From Olivibacter jilunii (lineage in GTDB: Bacteria > Bacteroidota > Bacteroidia > Sphingobacteriales > Sphingobacteriaceae), in NCBI RefSeq assembly GCF_900607235.1, contig NZ_LR027848.1:62001-126000 (forward strand): a stretch of 64,000 bases of DNA. The letters run 5' to 3'. How positions within the stretch are numbered: the stretch's first letter is position 1; every line of letters begins with the position of its first letter. Below the pieces are notes generated by a model. It had not been told where the DNA came from, made no database searches, and saw nothing but the letters and a program-made list of their open reading frames with translations. Below, in pieces: positions 1 through 10,223 of this stretch. The translations under genes and the position numbers were made by a program.

Positions 1-878
1 TCTGCACACCAAAAGGACTTGTAATTGTTAATTTCTCTTGCTGAAGCTATAATTTTTGATTCCAACGGAAACTCAGCCACTATAAAATAAGGATCGACCG
101 CTATACAATGTCCGCCAACCCCACAACCCGGTTGTAGAATGTTAACACGAGGATGCTTATTAGCTAATCTAATCAACTCCCAAACGTCTATTCCAGCTTT
201 GTCGCAAATTAATGAAAGTTCATTCGCAAATGCAATTTGAACATCGCGAGACGAATTCTCCGTGAGTTTACACATCTCTGCTGTACGCGCATTGGTTGAG
301 TGAAGTTCACCTTTAACGAATTTTTGGTAGAAACTTATTGCCTTTTCGGTTGACGCAGTATTGACACCGCCGATCACGCGATCATTATTCACAAGCTCAT
401 ACATGACATTTCCAGGTAAAACCCGCTCAGGACAATAGGCTAAGAAAATTTCACCTTCTAGTTCTGGACGCTCCGAGAAAATCAATTTCATCATTTTTTC
501 TGTAGTGCCTACAGGAGATGTCGACTCTATTATATACAGATCTCCCGCCTTTAAAAGTGGTATTATGGATCTGGTTGCTGCCTCAACATAAGATATATCA
601 GGCTCATAATTTCCCTTAAATGGCGTTGGAACAACAATAAGATAGGTATCAGCAACTGTTGGCTGAGTATCTGCCCTTAGAAATCCCGAATTAACTGCCT
701 TAGCCACGGCTTCATCCAAGCTGGGCTCAACAATATGTATTTTGCCTGCATTGATCGTATCCACTACTCGTTGATTTACATCAACGCCATGTACGAAGAT
801 TCCATTATTTGCAATTAACGCCGATGTGGGCAATCCTATGTATCCCAAACCGACCGTAACGACTTTAGTAATATTCAT
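1..878 (-). CDS. wecC: UDP-N-acetyl-D-mannosamine dehydrogenase, C-terminus cut by window edge
   Basis: Oxidises UDP-ManNAc to UDP-ManNAcA with NAD+, supplying an aminouronic acid to the capsule assembled by this operon. The reading frame is open from the ATG at 876-878 to the window edge, about 292 codons. Visible features are the N-terminal Rossmann motif GLGYIGLPTSALIA, the ESTSPVGTT loop, and the active-site segment GCGVGGHCIAVDPYF with its cysteine near the cut end. The last third of the protein (UDP-binding domain) lies outside the window. It starts 14 bp after the stop of wecB, whose product is its substrate, so the two steps are adjacent in one operon. Family assignment is firm. The exact epimer is inferred from the neighbouring WecB. 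Confidence 0.93.
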   Translation of the reverse strand, partial: MNITKVVTVGLGYIGLPTSALIANNGIFVHGVDVNQRVVDTINAGKIHIVEPSLDEAVAKAVNSGFLRADTQPTVADTYLIVVPTPFKGNYEPDISYVEAATRSIIPLLKAGDLYIIESTSPVGTTEKMMKLIFSERPELEGEIFLAYCPERVLPGNVMYELVNNDRVIGGVNTASTEKAISFYQKFVKGELHSTNARTAEMCKLTENSSRDVQIAFANELSLICDKAGIDVWELIRLANKHPRVNILQPGCGVGGHCIAVDPYFIVAEFPLESKIIASAREINNYKSFWCA

Positions 879-892
879 TATATATGTCTTCT

Positions 893-2011
893 TTATAACT
901 GATCAATAAAATCAACAATTCTTTTGCAAGCAAAACCGTCTCCGTACGGATTGTGTAATGCGCTCATAATTTTATATTTGCTATCTGAAAGCAACAGACT
1001 TGCACATTCATTAACGATTTTTCTTAAATCTGTCCCTACCAATATGACCGTTCCTGCTTCGACAGCCTCTGGTCTTTCGGTTGTATCACGCATAACCAAT
1101 ACCGGTTTTCCCAAACTTGGCGCTTCTTCTTGGACACCACCCGAATCCGTAATGATCAAATACGATTGATTCATCAACCACACAAATGCTGGGTACGCAA
1201 GAGGTTCAATAAGTGTTATGTTACTAATATTTGATAAAATATTATATACCGGTTTCTTCACATTTGGATTCAAGTGGACGGGGTAAATAATTTGTACATC
1301 CTTATGTTTCTTCGCTATCTCTTTCAGTGCCTCACATATATTGATAAATCCTTGTCCGTGGTTCTCCCTTCTATGTCCTGTTACTAAAATAATCTTTTTA
1401 TTCTTGTCAATAACATTCTTTAGCGCTACTATTTCTTCATTTTCCAAATCAGCTACACGTTCAGAACTTTCAATTAACGCATCTATAACCGTATTACCAG
1501 TGATTAAAATATTATTTTCAGCAATATTTTCCTTTAAAAGATTTCTTTTAGAGGCCTCAGTGGGAGCGAAATGGTAGTCAGCAATTCTCCCGGTCACTTG
1601 TCTGTTGATCTCTTCGGGAAAAGGAGATATTTTATTGTGCGTTCTTAAGCCCGCTTCAACATGACAAACTTTTGCACCTGAATAAAAAGCTGCAATACTT
1701 GCTGCCATTGTAGTTGTAGTATCACCATGTACATATACATAATCGGGATTAAATTCATCTAGAACATTTTTAAGCCCGGTGATGATATCTGCCGTAAGCG
1801 AATGAAGGTTTTGATTCGGTCTCATTAGATTTAAGTCGAAATCTGGAATGATTTCAAAAAACTCGAGCACTTGATCTAACATTTCTCGATGTTGGGCTGT
1901 AACGCACACTTTTGTATGGAATCTATCCTCATACTTCTTAAATTCTCTTACCAAAGGAGCCATTTTTATGGCTTCTGGTCTAGTACCAAAGACTATTAGA
2001 TTTCTTTTCAT
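893..2011 (-). CDS. wecB: UDP-N-acetylglucosamine 2-epimerase (non-hydrolysing)
   Basis: Interconverts UDP-GlcNAc and UDP-ManNAc in the cytoplasm. At 372 residues it has the usual family length. Family motifs are [12 protein letters not shown] at residues 9-20, HVEAGLRT near 117-124, TGHRREN at 211-217 and [15 protein letters not shown] near 289-303, which holds the nucleotide-sugar contacts. It lies between a TviB-type dehydrogenase upstream and wecC downstream, 7 and 14 bp away, in the same minus-strand capsule operon. Its product feeds wecC. Nothing suggests a hydrolysing (NeuC) enzyme. Confidence 0.96.
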   Translation of the reverse strand: MKRNLIVFGTRPEAIKMAPLVREFKKYEDRFHTKVCVTAQHREMLDQVLEFFEIIPDFDLNLMRPNQNLHSLTADIITGLKNVLDEFNPDYVYVHGDTTTTMAASIAAFYSGAKVCHVEAGLRTHNKISPFPEEINRQVTGRIADYHFAPTEASKRNLLKENIAENNILITGNTVIDALIESSERVADLENEEIVALKNVIDKNKKIILVTGHRRENHGQGFINICEALKEIAKKHKDVQIIYPVHLNPNVKKPVYNILSNISNITLIEPLAYPAFVWLMNQSYLIITDSGGVQEEAPSLGKPVLVMRDTTERPEAVEAGTVILVGTDLRKIVNECASLLLSDSKYKIMSALHNPYGDGFACKRIVDFIDQL

Positions 2012-2018
2012 TTTATTG

Positions 2019-3344
2019 TTACAATCTGCAATCGACTATTGCTCTATCCAAAAAGGCTTTAGAATCGAAGACAATGGCATTTTTCTCTTTTAACTTAATA
2101 ATATTTAATCTTCGGAATTCGTCATGAGCTACCGTCAGTAATATCGCCCCATACTTTTTGTTAGGAATAAGCTTAGAGAATATATCGATATTATACTCGT
2201 CCTTCACCTTAGCTGCGTCAGCCCATGGATCAAACACATCTACTTTAATTCCATATTGAACAAGTTCAGTGTAAATGTCTACCACTTTAGTATTTCGGAT
2301 ATCTGGGCAATTTTCTTTAAATGTTATACCTAAAATTAAGGCATTAGCATCTTTTATCGTTTGCCCCTTAGCTATCATTAATTTAATAACTTTGCTTACA
2401 ATGAATTCTGACATACTATCATTAACGCGTCTTCCAGATAGTATTACCTCCGGATAGTAGCCTAGTTGTGTTGCCTTATGGGCTAGGTAATACGGGTCTA
2501 CTGAAATACAATGTCCTCCAACAAGCCCCGGTTTATATTTTAGAAAATTAAATTTCGTAGCTGCTGCTTCTAGAACTTCATTAGTATCTATACCCATACG
2601 GTCAAATATTAACGCCAATTCATTCACAAATGATATATTTACATCTCGTTGCGCATTCTCTATAGCTTTAGCAGCTTCTGCAACTTTAATAGTTGGTGCT
2701 CTGTAAGTACCCGCTTTGATAACGCTTTTGTAAAGACTGTCAATTTGGTATGCCGCGTCGGCACACGAACCAGAAGTTACTTTTATGATTCTTGTTACTG
2801 TGTTGATCTTGTCACCCGGATTAATCCGTTCAGGCGAATAGCCTACATAAAAATCTGTATTAAGACAAAGACCCGAAATTCTTTCTAAAACAGGAATACA
2901 AACTTCTTCGGTACAGCCTGGGTATACGGTAGATTCATAAATCACAATATCCCCTTTTTTCAAAATTTCGCCTAACATTTCGGAAGCATGTATTAACGGT
3001 CTCAGATCGGGAACTTTAAACCGGTCGATGGGTGTTGGCACAGTAACAATAAATACATTATATTTTATCAAATCTCTTTTGTCACTAGACAGACTTAAAC
3101 CGATATGCTCACCGTTTTTTCCCGGTGCTTGCTTCCTTTTTAATACCGAAAACAGGCTTCGAATATTCGCCTGCCTTGTGTAGTCTATACCTTCTCTTAA
3201 CTCATTAACACGAGATTTATTAATATCAAATCCTAAAACATCATATTTTCTGCCAAACTCAATAGCTAATGGTAATCCTACGTAGCCCAAACCAATTATG
3301 GCAATTTGATAATTAGAAATTGAATCGAGATGTTGTTGATCCAT
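2019..3344 (-). CDS. tviB: UDP-N-acetylhexosamine 6-dehydrogenase (TviB/WbpA/WbpO type)
   Basis: NAD-dependent oxidation of a UDP-N-acetylhexosamine at C6, giving UDP-GlcNAcA or UDP-GalNAcA. The 441-residue protein shows the Rossmann motif [14 protein letters not shown] from residue 18, [13 protein letters not shown] near 137-149, the catalytic cysteine at about 279 in [14 protein letters not shown], and the C-terminal motif [19 protein letters not shown] of the UDP-binding domain. It differs clearly from the WecC-type enzyme encoded 1.1 kb downstream, so the locus has two nucleotide-sugar dehydrogenases. It lies 20 bp after the tyrosine kinase gene. Sequence motifs do not settle which substrate epimer is used. 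Confidence 0.93.
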   Translation of the reverse strand: MDQQHLDSISNYQIAIIGLGYVGLPLAIEFGRKYDVLGFDINKSRVNELREGIDYTRQANIRSLFSVLKRKQAPGKNGEHIGLSLSSDKRDLIKYNVFIVTVPTPIDRFKVPDLRPLIHASEMLGEILKKGDIVIYESTVYPGCTEEVCIPVLERISGLCLNTDFYVGYSPERINPGDKINTVTRIIKVTSGSCADAAYQIDSLYKSVIKAGTYRAPTIKVAEAAKAIENAQRDVNISFVNELALIFDRMGIDTNEVLEAAATKFNFLKYKPGLVGGHCISVDPYYLAHKATQLGYYPEVILSGRRVNDSMSEFIVSKVIKLMIAKGQTIKDANALILGITFKENCPDIRNTKVVDIYTELVQYGIKVDVFDPWADAAKVKDEYNIDIFSKLIPNKKYGAILLTVAHDEFRRLNIIKLKEKNAIVFDSKAFLDRAIVDCRL

Positions 3345-3364
3345 TATCTGGAAATCTTGTCTTT

Positions 3365-5737
3365 TTATCCTCGCTTTAAATATCTTTTTATTCTCGCTAA
3401 AATATTGTCTTTTTCATCCAGCTCTGCTCCATATCCATAACCATAACCGTAGCCATAGCCGTACCCATATGCATTCTCCTCTTTAGCATCATTCAATACC
3501 ACATTTAAGTGTGGGATTTTGTTGTTTTCAAGAACGTCTTTAACAATATTCAGCTGTTGCTTCCAAGTGTAGTTATAACGAACCATATATACCCCCATAT
3601 CGGCTTGCTTCGCTAATGTAAACGCATCTGCTACCTGCCCAACAGGAGAAGTATCCACTATTATATAATCGAACTTGCTTTTCAAATCATGAAATAGACT
3701 ATCTATCCGCGAGCTTAACAATAATTCGGCTGGGTTAGGGGGAATTGGCCCTGCGGAAATTACAAAAAGGTTTTCAATCAGCTTGGTATCAGTAATCAAG
3801 TCTTCAGGTCTAAGCGATTGATCTACCAAATAATTTGTGATACCCTTGCTTGGAATCGGGATTTTTAAATCTTTGATTAATTTGGGTTTCCTTATGTCAA
3901 ATTCTAATAAAACCACTCTTTTCCCGGTAAGGGCAATGCTAGCACCTAGGTTAATGCTAAAAAATGTTTTACCTTCTCTTGTCATACTCGAAGTGACTAA
4001 AATCACCTTGTTTTCCTTTCCTAGCGTGGCAAATTGCAAATTGGATCTTATCAGCCGGAACAACTCTGCAAGCGGGGTACGTGCAGACTTCTGCACGACA
4101 AGGGTATGTTCTTCATCTTCACTGTGAATAAGCTCGCCCAGTATCGGAACTTTAACGGCATTTTCTACGTCGCTCATTAATGTAACGCGATCGTTTAATA
4201 AGTCTCTAACATATAATAATGCTACGGGTAATGTGAGTCCTAGAAATACGCTCAATAGCAGAACCAAAATTTTCTTTGGTTTAACAGGATTATCGTCAGC
4301 CATGGCTTTATCGATTATTCTCGTATTTGAAACCGTCGAAGCTAGCGCAATTGCGGATTCTTCCCGCTTTTGAAGCAAATATGAGTATAGGGCCTCTTTA
4401 ATCCCCTGTTGCCGTTGGATCTCAAGTAAGTTGCGTTCTATGGAAGGAACGTTTTGAATACGTGAGCGAAATTGGTTTGATTTATTCTCTAAATTACTCA
4501 ACGAAATAATTAAGCCACTTTTAATATTCTTCAAGTTCTCTAAAATGTTAGACCTTAAATTGACTAATTGGGACTCAATACCCACGACAAGTGGATTTTC
4601 TCGCTCCGTAGTTCTCAGCAACCGCTGCTTTTCTAACTGCAAATCATTAAACTTAGCAATGAGCGCATTGAGGGTAGGGTCTTGTATTCCAAGTGTACTT
4701 GGGACGACTTCATCCTTTGTTTCCTGTTTACCAAGGTAGCTTTCAATAGCTTCTAAAATACTTACTTGAGTCTGCGATTCTGCTAATTTCCGGCTGTATT
4801 CGCCCGATTCTTGTAAATACAATTCTGACTCCGCACTTACGTTCGTTATCTCGTTTTCTTTTTTATACTTTTCAACGCTTTTCTCGACATCGGTCAATTC
4901 TGTTAGCAAATAGCTCAATCTTTCGTCAATAAATTGAACGGTTTTAGCGGCTAATTGATTTTTATCCTCTACAGCTTCCAGATTATACGCTTCGACTAAT
5001 TTGTTGAGAATATCAACTCCTTTTTCTACTACGGGCGAAACCAATGACAAAATAATGACGCTTGCGTCCTTATTAACCGGTGTAATACTAATATCCTTAT
5101 TGTACTCATTTGCAAGTTTATAAGGGTCATTGAAAAAAATGCGAATCCGATCCTCAAATTTCACTTCCTTGGTCTTTAAAACTGTCAATGTCGCAAAAGG
5201 CAATTTTATCTGTTTTCCGAAATCCGATCTAATCGTTTCAAAGTCAGCCCCACTTATTTCATACTGATTGTTGCCCGTTATCTTCAATAGAACCCCGTCA
5301 TCAAGATCAAAAGCAGCAGTATCAATATTTTTAACAACTATTCGTAAGGGTAAATTTTCACCATACAGTTCGGAGTTTTTTAATGTGCCTTCTGCAAAAT
5401 ACGACACATCCAAATTTAAATCTTTCAACACCTTATATAACAAGGTTTTACCACTTAAAACTTCTATTTCATTGTTTATATTTTGATTCGAAGCAAAGAA
5501 ATTTAAGTCAGAAAACACTCCATTACCAGTATTTAGATCAGGAGATCCACTCTCATCTTTTATTAGGATTTTTGTCGTAATGTAATATTCCGGAGTCGAA
5601 TATCTTAAGTAAAGAAAGCCAATTATAAAGCAAAATAGAATTGAAAAAGCAAACCACTTCCAGTTCCTCACGTACTTAAGCAAAAGTGCTTTCAAATCAA
5701 ATCCTTGTTCTTGTATGGTATTTTGAGGTGTATTCAT
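3365..5737 (-). CDS. wzc: Wzc-type polysaccharide co-polymerase with fused BY-kinase
   Basis: Inner-membrane protein that couples capsule chain length and export to autophosphorylation. Order in its 790 residues: an N-terminal Wzz domain with a membrane segment (about 33-50), a long periplasmic region with coiled-coil stretches, a second membrane segment ILVLLLSVFLGLTLPVALLY (about 493-512), then a cytoplasmic kinase domain. The kinase shows Walker A SSMTREGKT (about 581-589), Walker A' VVLLEFDIRKP (about 606-616) and Walker B YIIVDTSP (about 691-698). The tail is an alternating Tyr-Gly run (about 757-771), the expected autophosphorylation cluster but unusually regular. It lies 9 bp after the Wza gene, the standard Wza-Wzc pairing. 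Confidence 0.96.
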   Translation of the reverse strand: MNTPQNTIQEQGFDLKALLLKYVRNWKWFAFSILFCFIIGFLYLRYSTPEYYITTKILIKDESGSPDLNTGNGVFSDLNFFASNQNINNEIEVLSGKTLLYKVLKDLNLDVSYFAEGTLKNSELYGENLPLRIVVKNIDTAAFDLDDGVLLKITGNNQYEISGADFETIRSDFGKQIKLPFATLTVLKTKEVKFEDRIRIFFNDPYKLANEYNKDISITPVNKDASVIILSLVSPVVEKGVDILNKLVEAYNLEAVEDKNQLAAKTVQFIDERLSYLLTELTDVEKSVEKYKKENEITNVSAESELYLQESGEYSRKLAESQTQVSILEAIESYLGKQETKDEVVPSTLGIQDPTLNALIAKFNDLQLEKQRLLRTTERENPLVVGIESQLVNLRSNILENLKNIKSGLIISLSNLENKSNQFRSRIQNVPSIERNLLEIQRQQGIKEALYSYLLQKREESAIALASTVSNTRIIDKAMADDNPVKPKKILVLLLSVFLGLTLPVALLYVRDLLNDRVTLMSDVENAVKVPILGELIHSEDEEHTLVVQKSARTPLAELFRLIRSNLQFATLGKENKVILVTSSMTREGKTFFSINLGASIALTGKRVVLLEFDIRKPKLIKDLKIPIPSKGITNYLVDQSLRPEDLITDTKLIENLFVISAGPIPPNPAELLLSSRIDSLFHDLKSKFDYIIVDTSPVGQVADAFTLAKQADMGVYMVRYNYTWKQQLNIVKDVLENNKIPHLNVVLNDAKEENAYGYGYGYGYGYGYGAELDEKDNILARIKRYLKRG

Positions 5738-5745
5738 TCTTAATA

Positions 5746-6516
5746 TTATAGACGAGATATTGCTACAATGGCCAAAGATGCCAAACTGCTAATAAGAGTT
5801 ATGGTCCTGATGTCAGTACGAGATTGTTTCTCTTTCATTTTGTCCGGTTCTACATAAACAATATCGTTCTGCTTTAAAAAAAAGTACTTAGAATCCATTG
5901 TCTCTTTTTTATTTAAGTCTAATCTTACCATTGTCCTTTTCCCCTCTTCCTCTCTAATCAATAGTACATTCTCTCTTTTTCCATACATAGTCATGTCGCC
6001 CGCTAAACCTAAGGCTTCTATTAAGTTGATTTGATCACCAGTAACTGTAAATGTAGACGGTTTATTTACTTCCCCTACTACTGTGACTCTAAAGTTTAAG
6101 AATCTTAAATTTATTATTGGATCTTTTACATACGGTTTAAGTGTACTTACTAGGAAATCCGTTGCTTCCTCCTTCGTTTTTCCAGCAATAGCGATCTTTC
6201 CAACAACTGGAAAATTTATTTGCCCCTTTGAATCGACCAAATATCCTTGGCTTGTTGCTAAATTGCCTGAAGATTCTCTATTCGCCTCAATGGACTGCAA
6301 CGTCCCAGTATTGAATAATATATTAGATTCGGGATTTAATGTGCTTACGCTAATAGAAAGTATATCTCCAGATTTAATTTTTATATTACTAGCTTCTATA
6401 ATTCTACTTTCATATGCAATGCTATCGCGAAGATCGCTAAAATAAACCAAATTTCGCTTTTGCCCGCACGCTCCTAGCAAAAGTGCCATTATTAACAAAA
6501 AACCTACTTTTTTCAT
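5746..6516 (-). CDS. wza: Wza-like polysaccharide export outer-membrane lipoprotein
   Basis: Outer-membrane export channel partner of the Wzc kinase encoded just downstream. The 256-residue precursor has a lipoprotein signal with lipobox LLGAC ending at about residue 17. A poly-export domain follows, including IKSGDILSISVSTLNPES near residue 47, then an SLBB-type domain (VTVVGEVNKPSTFTV) and a C-terminal hydrophobic segment TITLISSLASLAIVAISRL. This length is usual for Bacteroidota Wza homologues. It is shorter than the 841-residue multi-SLBB exporter at 23175-25700, so the window encodes two classes of export protein. A 178-bp gap separates it from the upstream Wzi-like gene. Confidence 0.94.
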   Translation of the reverse strand: MKKVGFLLIMALLLGACGQKRNLVYFSDLRDSIAYESRIIEASNIKIKSGDILSISVSTLNPESNILFNTGTLQSIEANRESSGNLATSQGYLVDSKGQINFPVVGKIAIAGKTKEEATDFLVSTLKPYVKDPIINLRFLNFRVTVVGEVNKPSTFTVTGDQINLIEALGLAGDMTMYGKRENVLLIREEEGKRTMVRLDLNKKETMDSKYFFLKQNDIVYVEPDKMKEKQSRTDIRTITLISSLASLAIVAISRL

Positions 6517-6694
6517 GTCGTCCTGATTGTGGAATCCCTGTCTCCTTTGTTTGCTTCTCTTTAATGCTCAGTCATTGAAGTCGCAAATATGCGAATTAAT
6601 TTTTAAACTTATATCTATGTGCTTATATAACGTTATATGGAAAAAAATTCGAACCATGATAGGTTTTCCAAAAGGTTTCAGTTTGTTCTGCGCA

Positions 6695-8380
6695 TCAAAA
6701 CCTATACATCATTCCAAGTTGGAAGTGAAGATTACCACTGTCTTTTTTCCGAAAATTCCACAGATTCGTCGCCTCTCCGATTTGATATTGGTAGTTATAT
6801 GATTTAGTAGCGGTTAATCTTCCACTGAAAATAAATCGCTTATAATCATATTCTCCGTACGTCCCAATATTAAAGTCTACCCAGTTACGCCGTCTATCGG
6901 CAATCAAATCATAAAACAAGGCATTGTTATGAACCACTCTCTCCAGCTGAACTCCTAATTGTTTCATTCCTCTTAACAATGAAACATTCAATATCTGAGC
7001 ATTATTGCCAAAACCTATGCCGCTTCCTAGTATCTGCCCTAAATTAGTATACCCATCTCTGACGGACGTGTGCATGTACCAGTTGGCACTCGGCCTTAAT
7101 TCCTCATTTTTGCTAGGTTCTTGCTGCGTCATTTCAAAGCCTATTTGTATTAGATCGTCAAATCTATTATTTATTTTTACTAGTTTTCGAAGCCCGAATA
7201 TATAGGCTCTGCTGTGCATTGGGTTTACAATAAGATCCCTCATATTCCAAGGATTATCATTTCTTCCATATTCAGCATAAATTTCGAAGTGAGATTCCGG
7301 AATTGTCCATTTAGCAAAAAAAGTGGCGATCTGATCTTGACCTTCAACTCCTTGTTGTTCACCTTCTTGATTTGGATCTTGGAAATTCTCCTTAAAACCA
7401 GATTGGGAAAAAGGCAAGTATGCACCTATTCCACTGGACATATCATCTCGATATATTGTAAATACCCTTATGAGGCCCAAGCTTAACCCCGGCACCCACT
7501 TAGGTTGATAAGATAAAACTAATCCCGACAGGTATCTCCAATCATCTGGCTTTGGCCAATAATATTTATCATAATGATCTGGATTCCCTAAAGGTGTTGG
7601 TGTAAATCCTGAAGCCTCCAATTTACCACCTACTAACTGTCCTTCAAAGGATCCTATGGGAGTACGGATGGGGCGTGTTGTATTAATGGTAGCATGTAAA
7701 AAACCGGGGGCATTATTACTCATTAATAAACTATTCTTCATGCCGGGTCCCCACCATAAATTTTCTGTAGATATACCAATCGAAACAGGGTGAAAATTGA
7801 GTCGAATACTACTTTGTCCAGGAAAAAAACGGGTGTATGAGCCCATTCCAAAGCGCTCCGGAGCATCTATATAATTCATAAAACGATACCATTTTGCCCA
7901 AGCATTTTCGTCCAATCCTTGATATCCTTCAAAATCACTATTCTGTGCAAAAACAAATTCGGGCCTAAACTGGATACTCAAAAATTTATATTGCGCATAC
8001 ACCCCGGCGGAGGCCATGGTTTGATAACCTGCTGCGGGAATCATCCCCGCATCATTCCAGCCGTAAGGAAAATTGCTGTTAATCTGATTTTGCCACACTA
8101 GGGGCATTAGCTGCACCATCCCCTTTCCATTCCGTGATCGATAAATGCTATTGCTGTGCTCCTGTGACCCCTCAGGATCATAGATATTCGATTGCTTTAA
8201 GGCCTCATTGCTTAAAGGCCTTACGTTGAAAGAAATGGTAGAGTCGAGCTTGCCTAATAATTGCAGGCGACGGTAATAATCTTCTAATACCGGTGTTCCA
8301 ACGGGAAGTACCTGCGCTTTTAAACTCAAAGTCGCTATTAAAAAAAAGACTAAAAGTATATTTTGTTTCTTCATGTGCAT
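6695..8380 (-). CDS. Capsule assembly Wzi-family outer-membrane protein, copy A
   Basis: Predicted outer-membrane beta-barrel that anchors or assembles capsule at the surface. The 561-residue precursor has a signal peptide (ILLVFFLIATLSLKAQ) and begins the mature part with VLPVGTPVLEDYYRRLQLLG. It ends MMYRF, a typical barrel terminus ending in Phe. The motifs STENLWWGPG, SLLMSNNAPGF and IGSFEGQ recur almost unchanged in the adjacent paralogue at 8417-10114, so the pair arose by tandem duplication. The start may be two codons in (8374), because the ORF begins MHMKK. The Wzi assignment rests on family resemblance and the capsule context. A direct role in anchoring is inferred. Confidence 0.85.
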   Translation of the reverse strand: MHMKKQNILLVFFLIATLSLKAQVLPVGTPVLEDYYRRLQLLGKLDSTISFNVRPLSNEALKQSNIYDPEGSQEHSNSIYRSRNGKGMVQLMPLVWQNQINSNFPYGWNDAGMIPAAGYQTMASAGVYAQYKFLSIQFRPEFVFAQNSDFEGYQGLDENAWAKWYRFMNYIDAPERFGMGSYTRFFPGQSSIRLNFHPVSIGISTENLWWGPGMKNSLLMSNNAPGFLHATINTTRPIRTPIGSFEGQLVGGKLEASGFTPTPLGNPDHYDKYYWPKPDDWRYLSGLVLSYQPKWVPGLSLGLIRVFTIYRDDMSSGIGAYLPFSQSGFKENFQDPNQEGEQQGVEGQDQIATFFAKWTIPESHFEIYAEYGRNDNPWNMRDLIVNPMHSRAYIFGLRKLVKINNRFDDLIQIGFEMTQQEPSKNEELRPSANWYMHTSVRDGYTNLGQILGSGIGFGNNAQILNVSLLRGMKQLGVQLERVVHNNALFYDLIADRRRNWVDFNIGTYGEYDYKRFIFSGRLTATKSYNYQYQIGEATNLWNFRKKDSGNLHFQLGMMYRF

Positions 8381-8416
8381 TCTTTACTGCTTCAAAAAAA
8401 TATTGCTGATCATTAG

Positions 8417-10114
8417 CTAAAACCGGTACATCGTGCCCAGCTGCCCCTGAAAATTGAACTTATCTTGAGGAATAAAATCCCAAAAAGTTCCACCGGGTTT
8501 TAACTTGATGTCATAATTGAAGTTCAATCCGTTCATGAATTTCATCCGCGCGATAAAAAGAAAATTTTTATAATCCCATTCGCCATTTATGGTAGCTGAT
8601 AGATTCACCCAATTACGTCGATAATCTCCACTGTAGGAAAGTAAGCCATAAAATAGATCTGTTTGCTGCTCCTGTCGCTCTAACAATAGCCCTAACTGCT
8701 TCAACCCCTTTAACCAACTAATCGTTAAGGACTGTACATTGCTGCCGGGGCCAATACCTGCACCTAAAATTTGACCTAAATGGGTATAACCATGGCGCAC
8801 CATGGAATTACTATACCAAGTCTCGTATTCGCGCACTTTATAAGTTCTGGTTTTATCTAACTGCGTAAATTCAAAACCAACTTGAAGGTGCTCTGTTCCT
8901 CCTTTCATAGGCACTAATTTTCGGAAACCAAGTACATAGGCTCGTGAATGATCCATCTCTACCATCTTATCGCGGCCATTCCAAGCGGGTTCATTGCGTC
9001 CGTATTCGGCATAAAACTCGGCTTTACCTTTCGGTAAGGCCCAACGAAGGAAAAAGGAAGAATAGCGGTCGCGGTTACGTCTTTCTTCTCGGCTCGTTGG
9101 CCCATTCGCTGCGCTGTTTTTTGAGGATGGCCCCAAAAAAGGCAGATAATCATTGAGACCACTTCCCATGGAGTCGCGGTATACAACAAAGCTTTGCGAC
9201 ACACCTAAGGATAGTCCCGGCACCCACTTAGGCTGATAGGAGAAAATAGCACCACCTATATATCGCCAACTGTCAGGTTTTGGCTCGTATAGATAGTCAA
9301 AATCCGTCGGCTGATCGGCTTGCCTTGGCGCAAAACCGGAAGCGTTAAGGCCACCGGCAATCACCTGTCCTTCGAAAGAACCGATATTGCTCCGTATGGG
9401 TTTACTACTATTAACGGTAATATGTGGAAAACCGGGAGCTGTATTACTCATCAAGAGCGAATTATGAATCCCGGGGCCCCACCATAGATTTTCTGTACTG
9501 AAACCAACCGATACGGGATCAAAAGTAGCCCTTATGCTACTTTGTCCAGGGAGAAAACGGAAATAGCTACCGTCACCAAAACGGGTAGGCATATCGATAT
9601 TATTGTAGAAATCATACCAAACGCGCATCGCATTTTCGCTACCGCCCGTAAAAATAGGGTAAGATTTATTTTGCGCATATACTATCTCTGGCCTGAATTG
9701 AATGCTTAAAAACTTATACTGTGCATAAAATCCGGCACTAAAAAGAGTTTGATAGCCCACATTGGGAATCATGGGGCCGTCGTTATAACCTGTTGGAAAT
9801 CCACTGGTATATTGGTTTTGCCAGATAATTGGTAGGATCTGAACCATACCTTGTCCTTCTTTTTGCCAAACAATGCTATGAGAACTCCCATTTAAGCTAT
9901 CAGGCCAATAAATATCTCGTACACCTAAAGCACCAGCGCTAAGAGGGCGTATGTTGAACGAGATGGTTGAATCTACTTGCCCCAGCAATTGCAAACGGCG
10001 ATAATAATCGTCTAATGCGGGAGTGCCCAATGGAAGTCCTTGTGCTTGTGCTTGTTGATAAAAACTACTTAAAAAAAGAAGCGAGAAGGTTATGTTGTAT
10101 AGAAATGTTCTCAT
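8417..10114 (-). CDS. Capsule assembly Wzi-family outer-membrane protein, copy B
   Basis: Second of two tandem Wzi-like barrel proteins, 565 residues. It has a signal peptide (about residues 1-24, ending AQAQG) and the same mature start pattern LPLGTPALDDYYRRLQLLGQ as copy A. Shared blocks are FLSIQFRPE, STENLWWGPG, NSLLMSNTAPGFPH, IGSFEGQ, YQPKWVPGLSLG and the C-terminal LGTMYRF. The copies differ mainly in presumed surface loops, for example the segment after YLPFLG. It lies 36 bp upstream of copy A in the same transcript and 109 bp after the GT2 gene. Function is inferred as for copy A. Confidence 0.85.
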   Translation of the reverse strand: MRTFLYNITFSLLFLSSFYQQAQAQGLPLGTPALDDYYRRLQLLGQVDSTISFNIRPLSAGALGVRDIYWPDSLNGSSHSIVWQKEGQGMVQILPIIWQNQYTSGFPTGYNDGPMIPNVGYQTLFSAGFYAQYKFLSIQFRPEIVYAQNKSYPIFTGGSENAMRVWYDFYNNIDMPTRFGDGSYFRFLPGQSSIRATFDPVSVGFSTENLWWGPGIHNSLLMSNTAPGFPHITVNSSKPIRSNIGSFEGQVIAGGLNASGFAPRQADQPTDFDYLYEPKPDSWRYIGGAIFSYQPKWVPGLSLGVSQSFVVYRDSMGSGLNDYLPFLGPSSKNSAANGPTSREERRNRDRYSSFFLRWALPKGKAEFYAEYGRNEPAWNGRDKMVEMDHSRAYVLGFRKLVPMKGGTEHLQVGFEFTQLDKTRTYKVREYETWYSNSMVRHGYTHLGQILGAGIGPGSNVQSLTISWLKGLKQLGLLLERQEQQTDLFYGLLSYSGDYRRNWVNLSATINGEWDYKNFLFIARMKFMNGLNFNYDIKLKPGGTFWDFIPQDKFNFQGQLGTMYRF

Positions 10115-10223
10115 TTAGTGCATTTTTGTTATGCTTGTGAAGCTGCTCTCTCTTGCAGCAAAAATTATGCTAATTCTTTTTTATCTTTCTAACGAAGGAA
10201 ATAAGCAGATCCGCTACAGCCTG

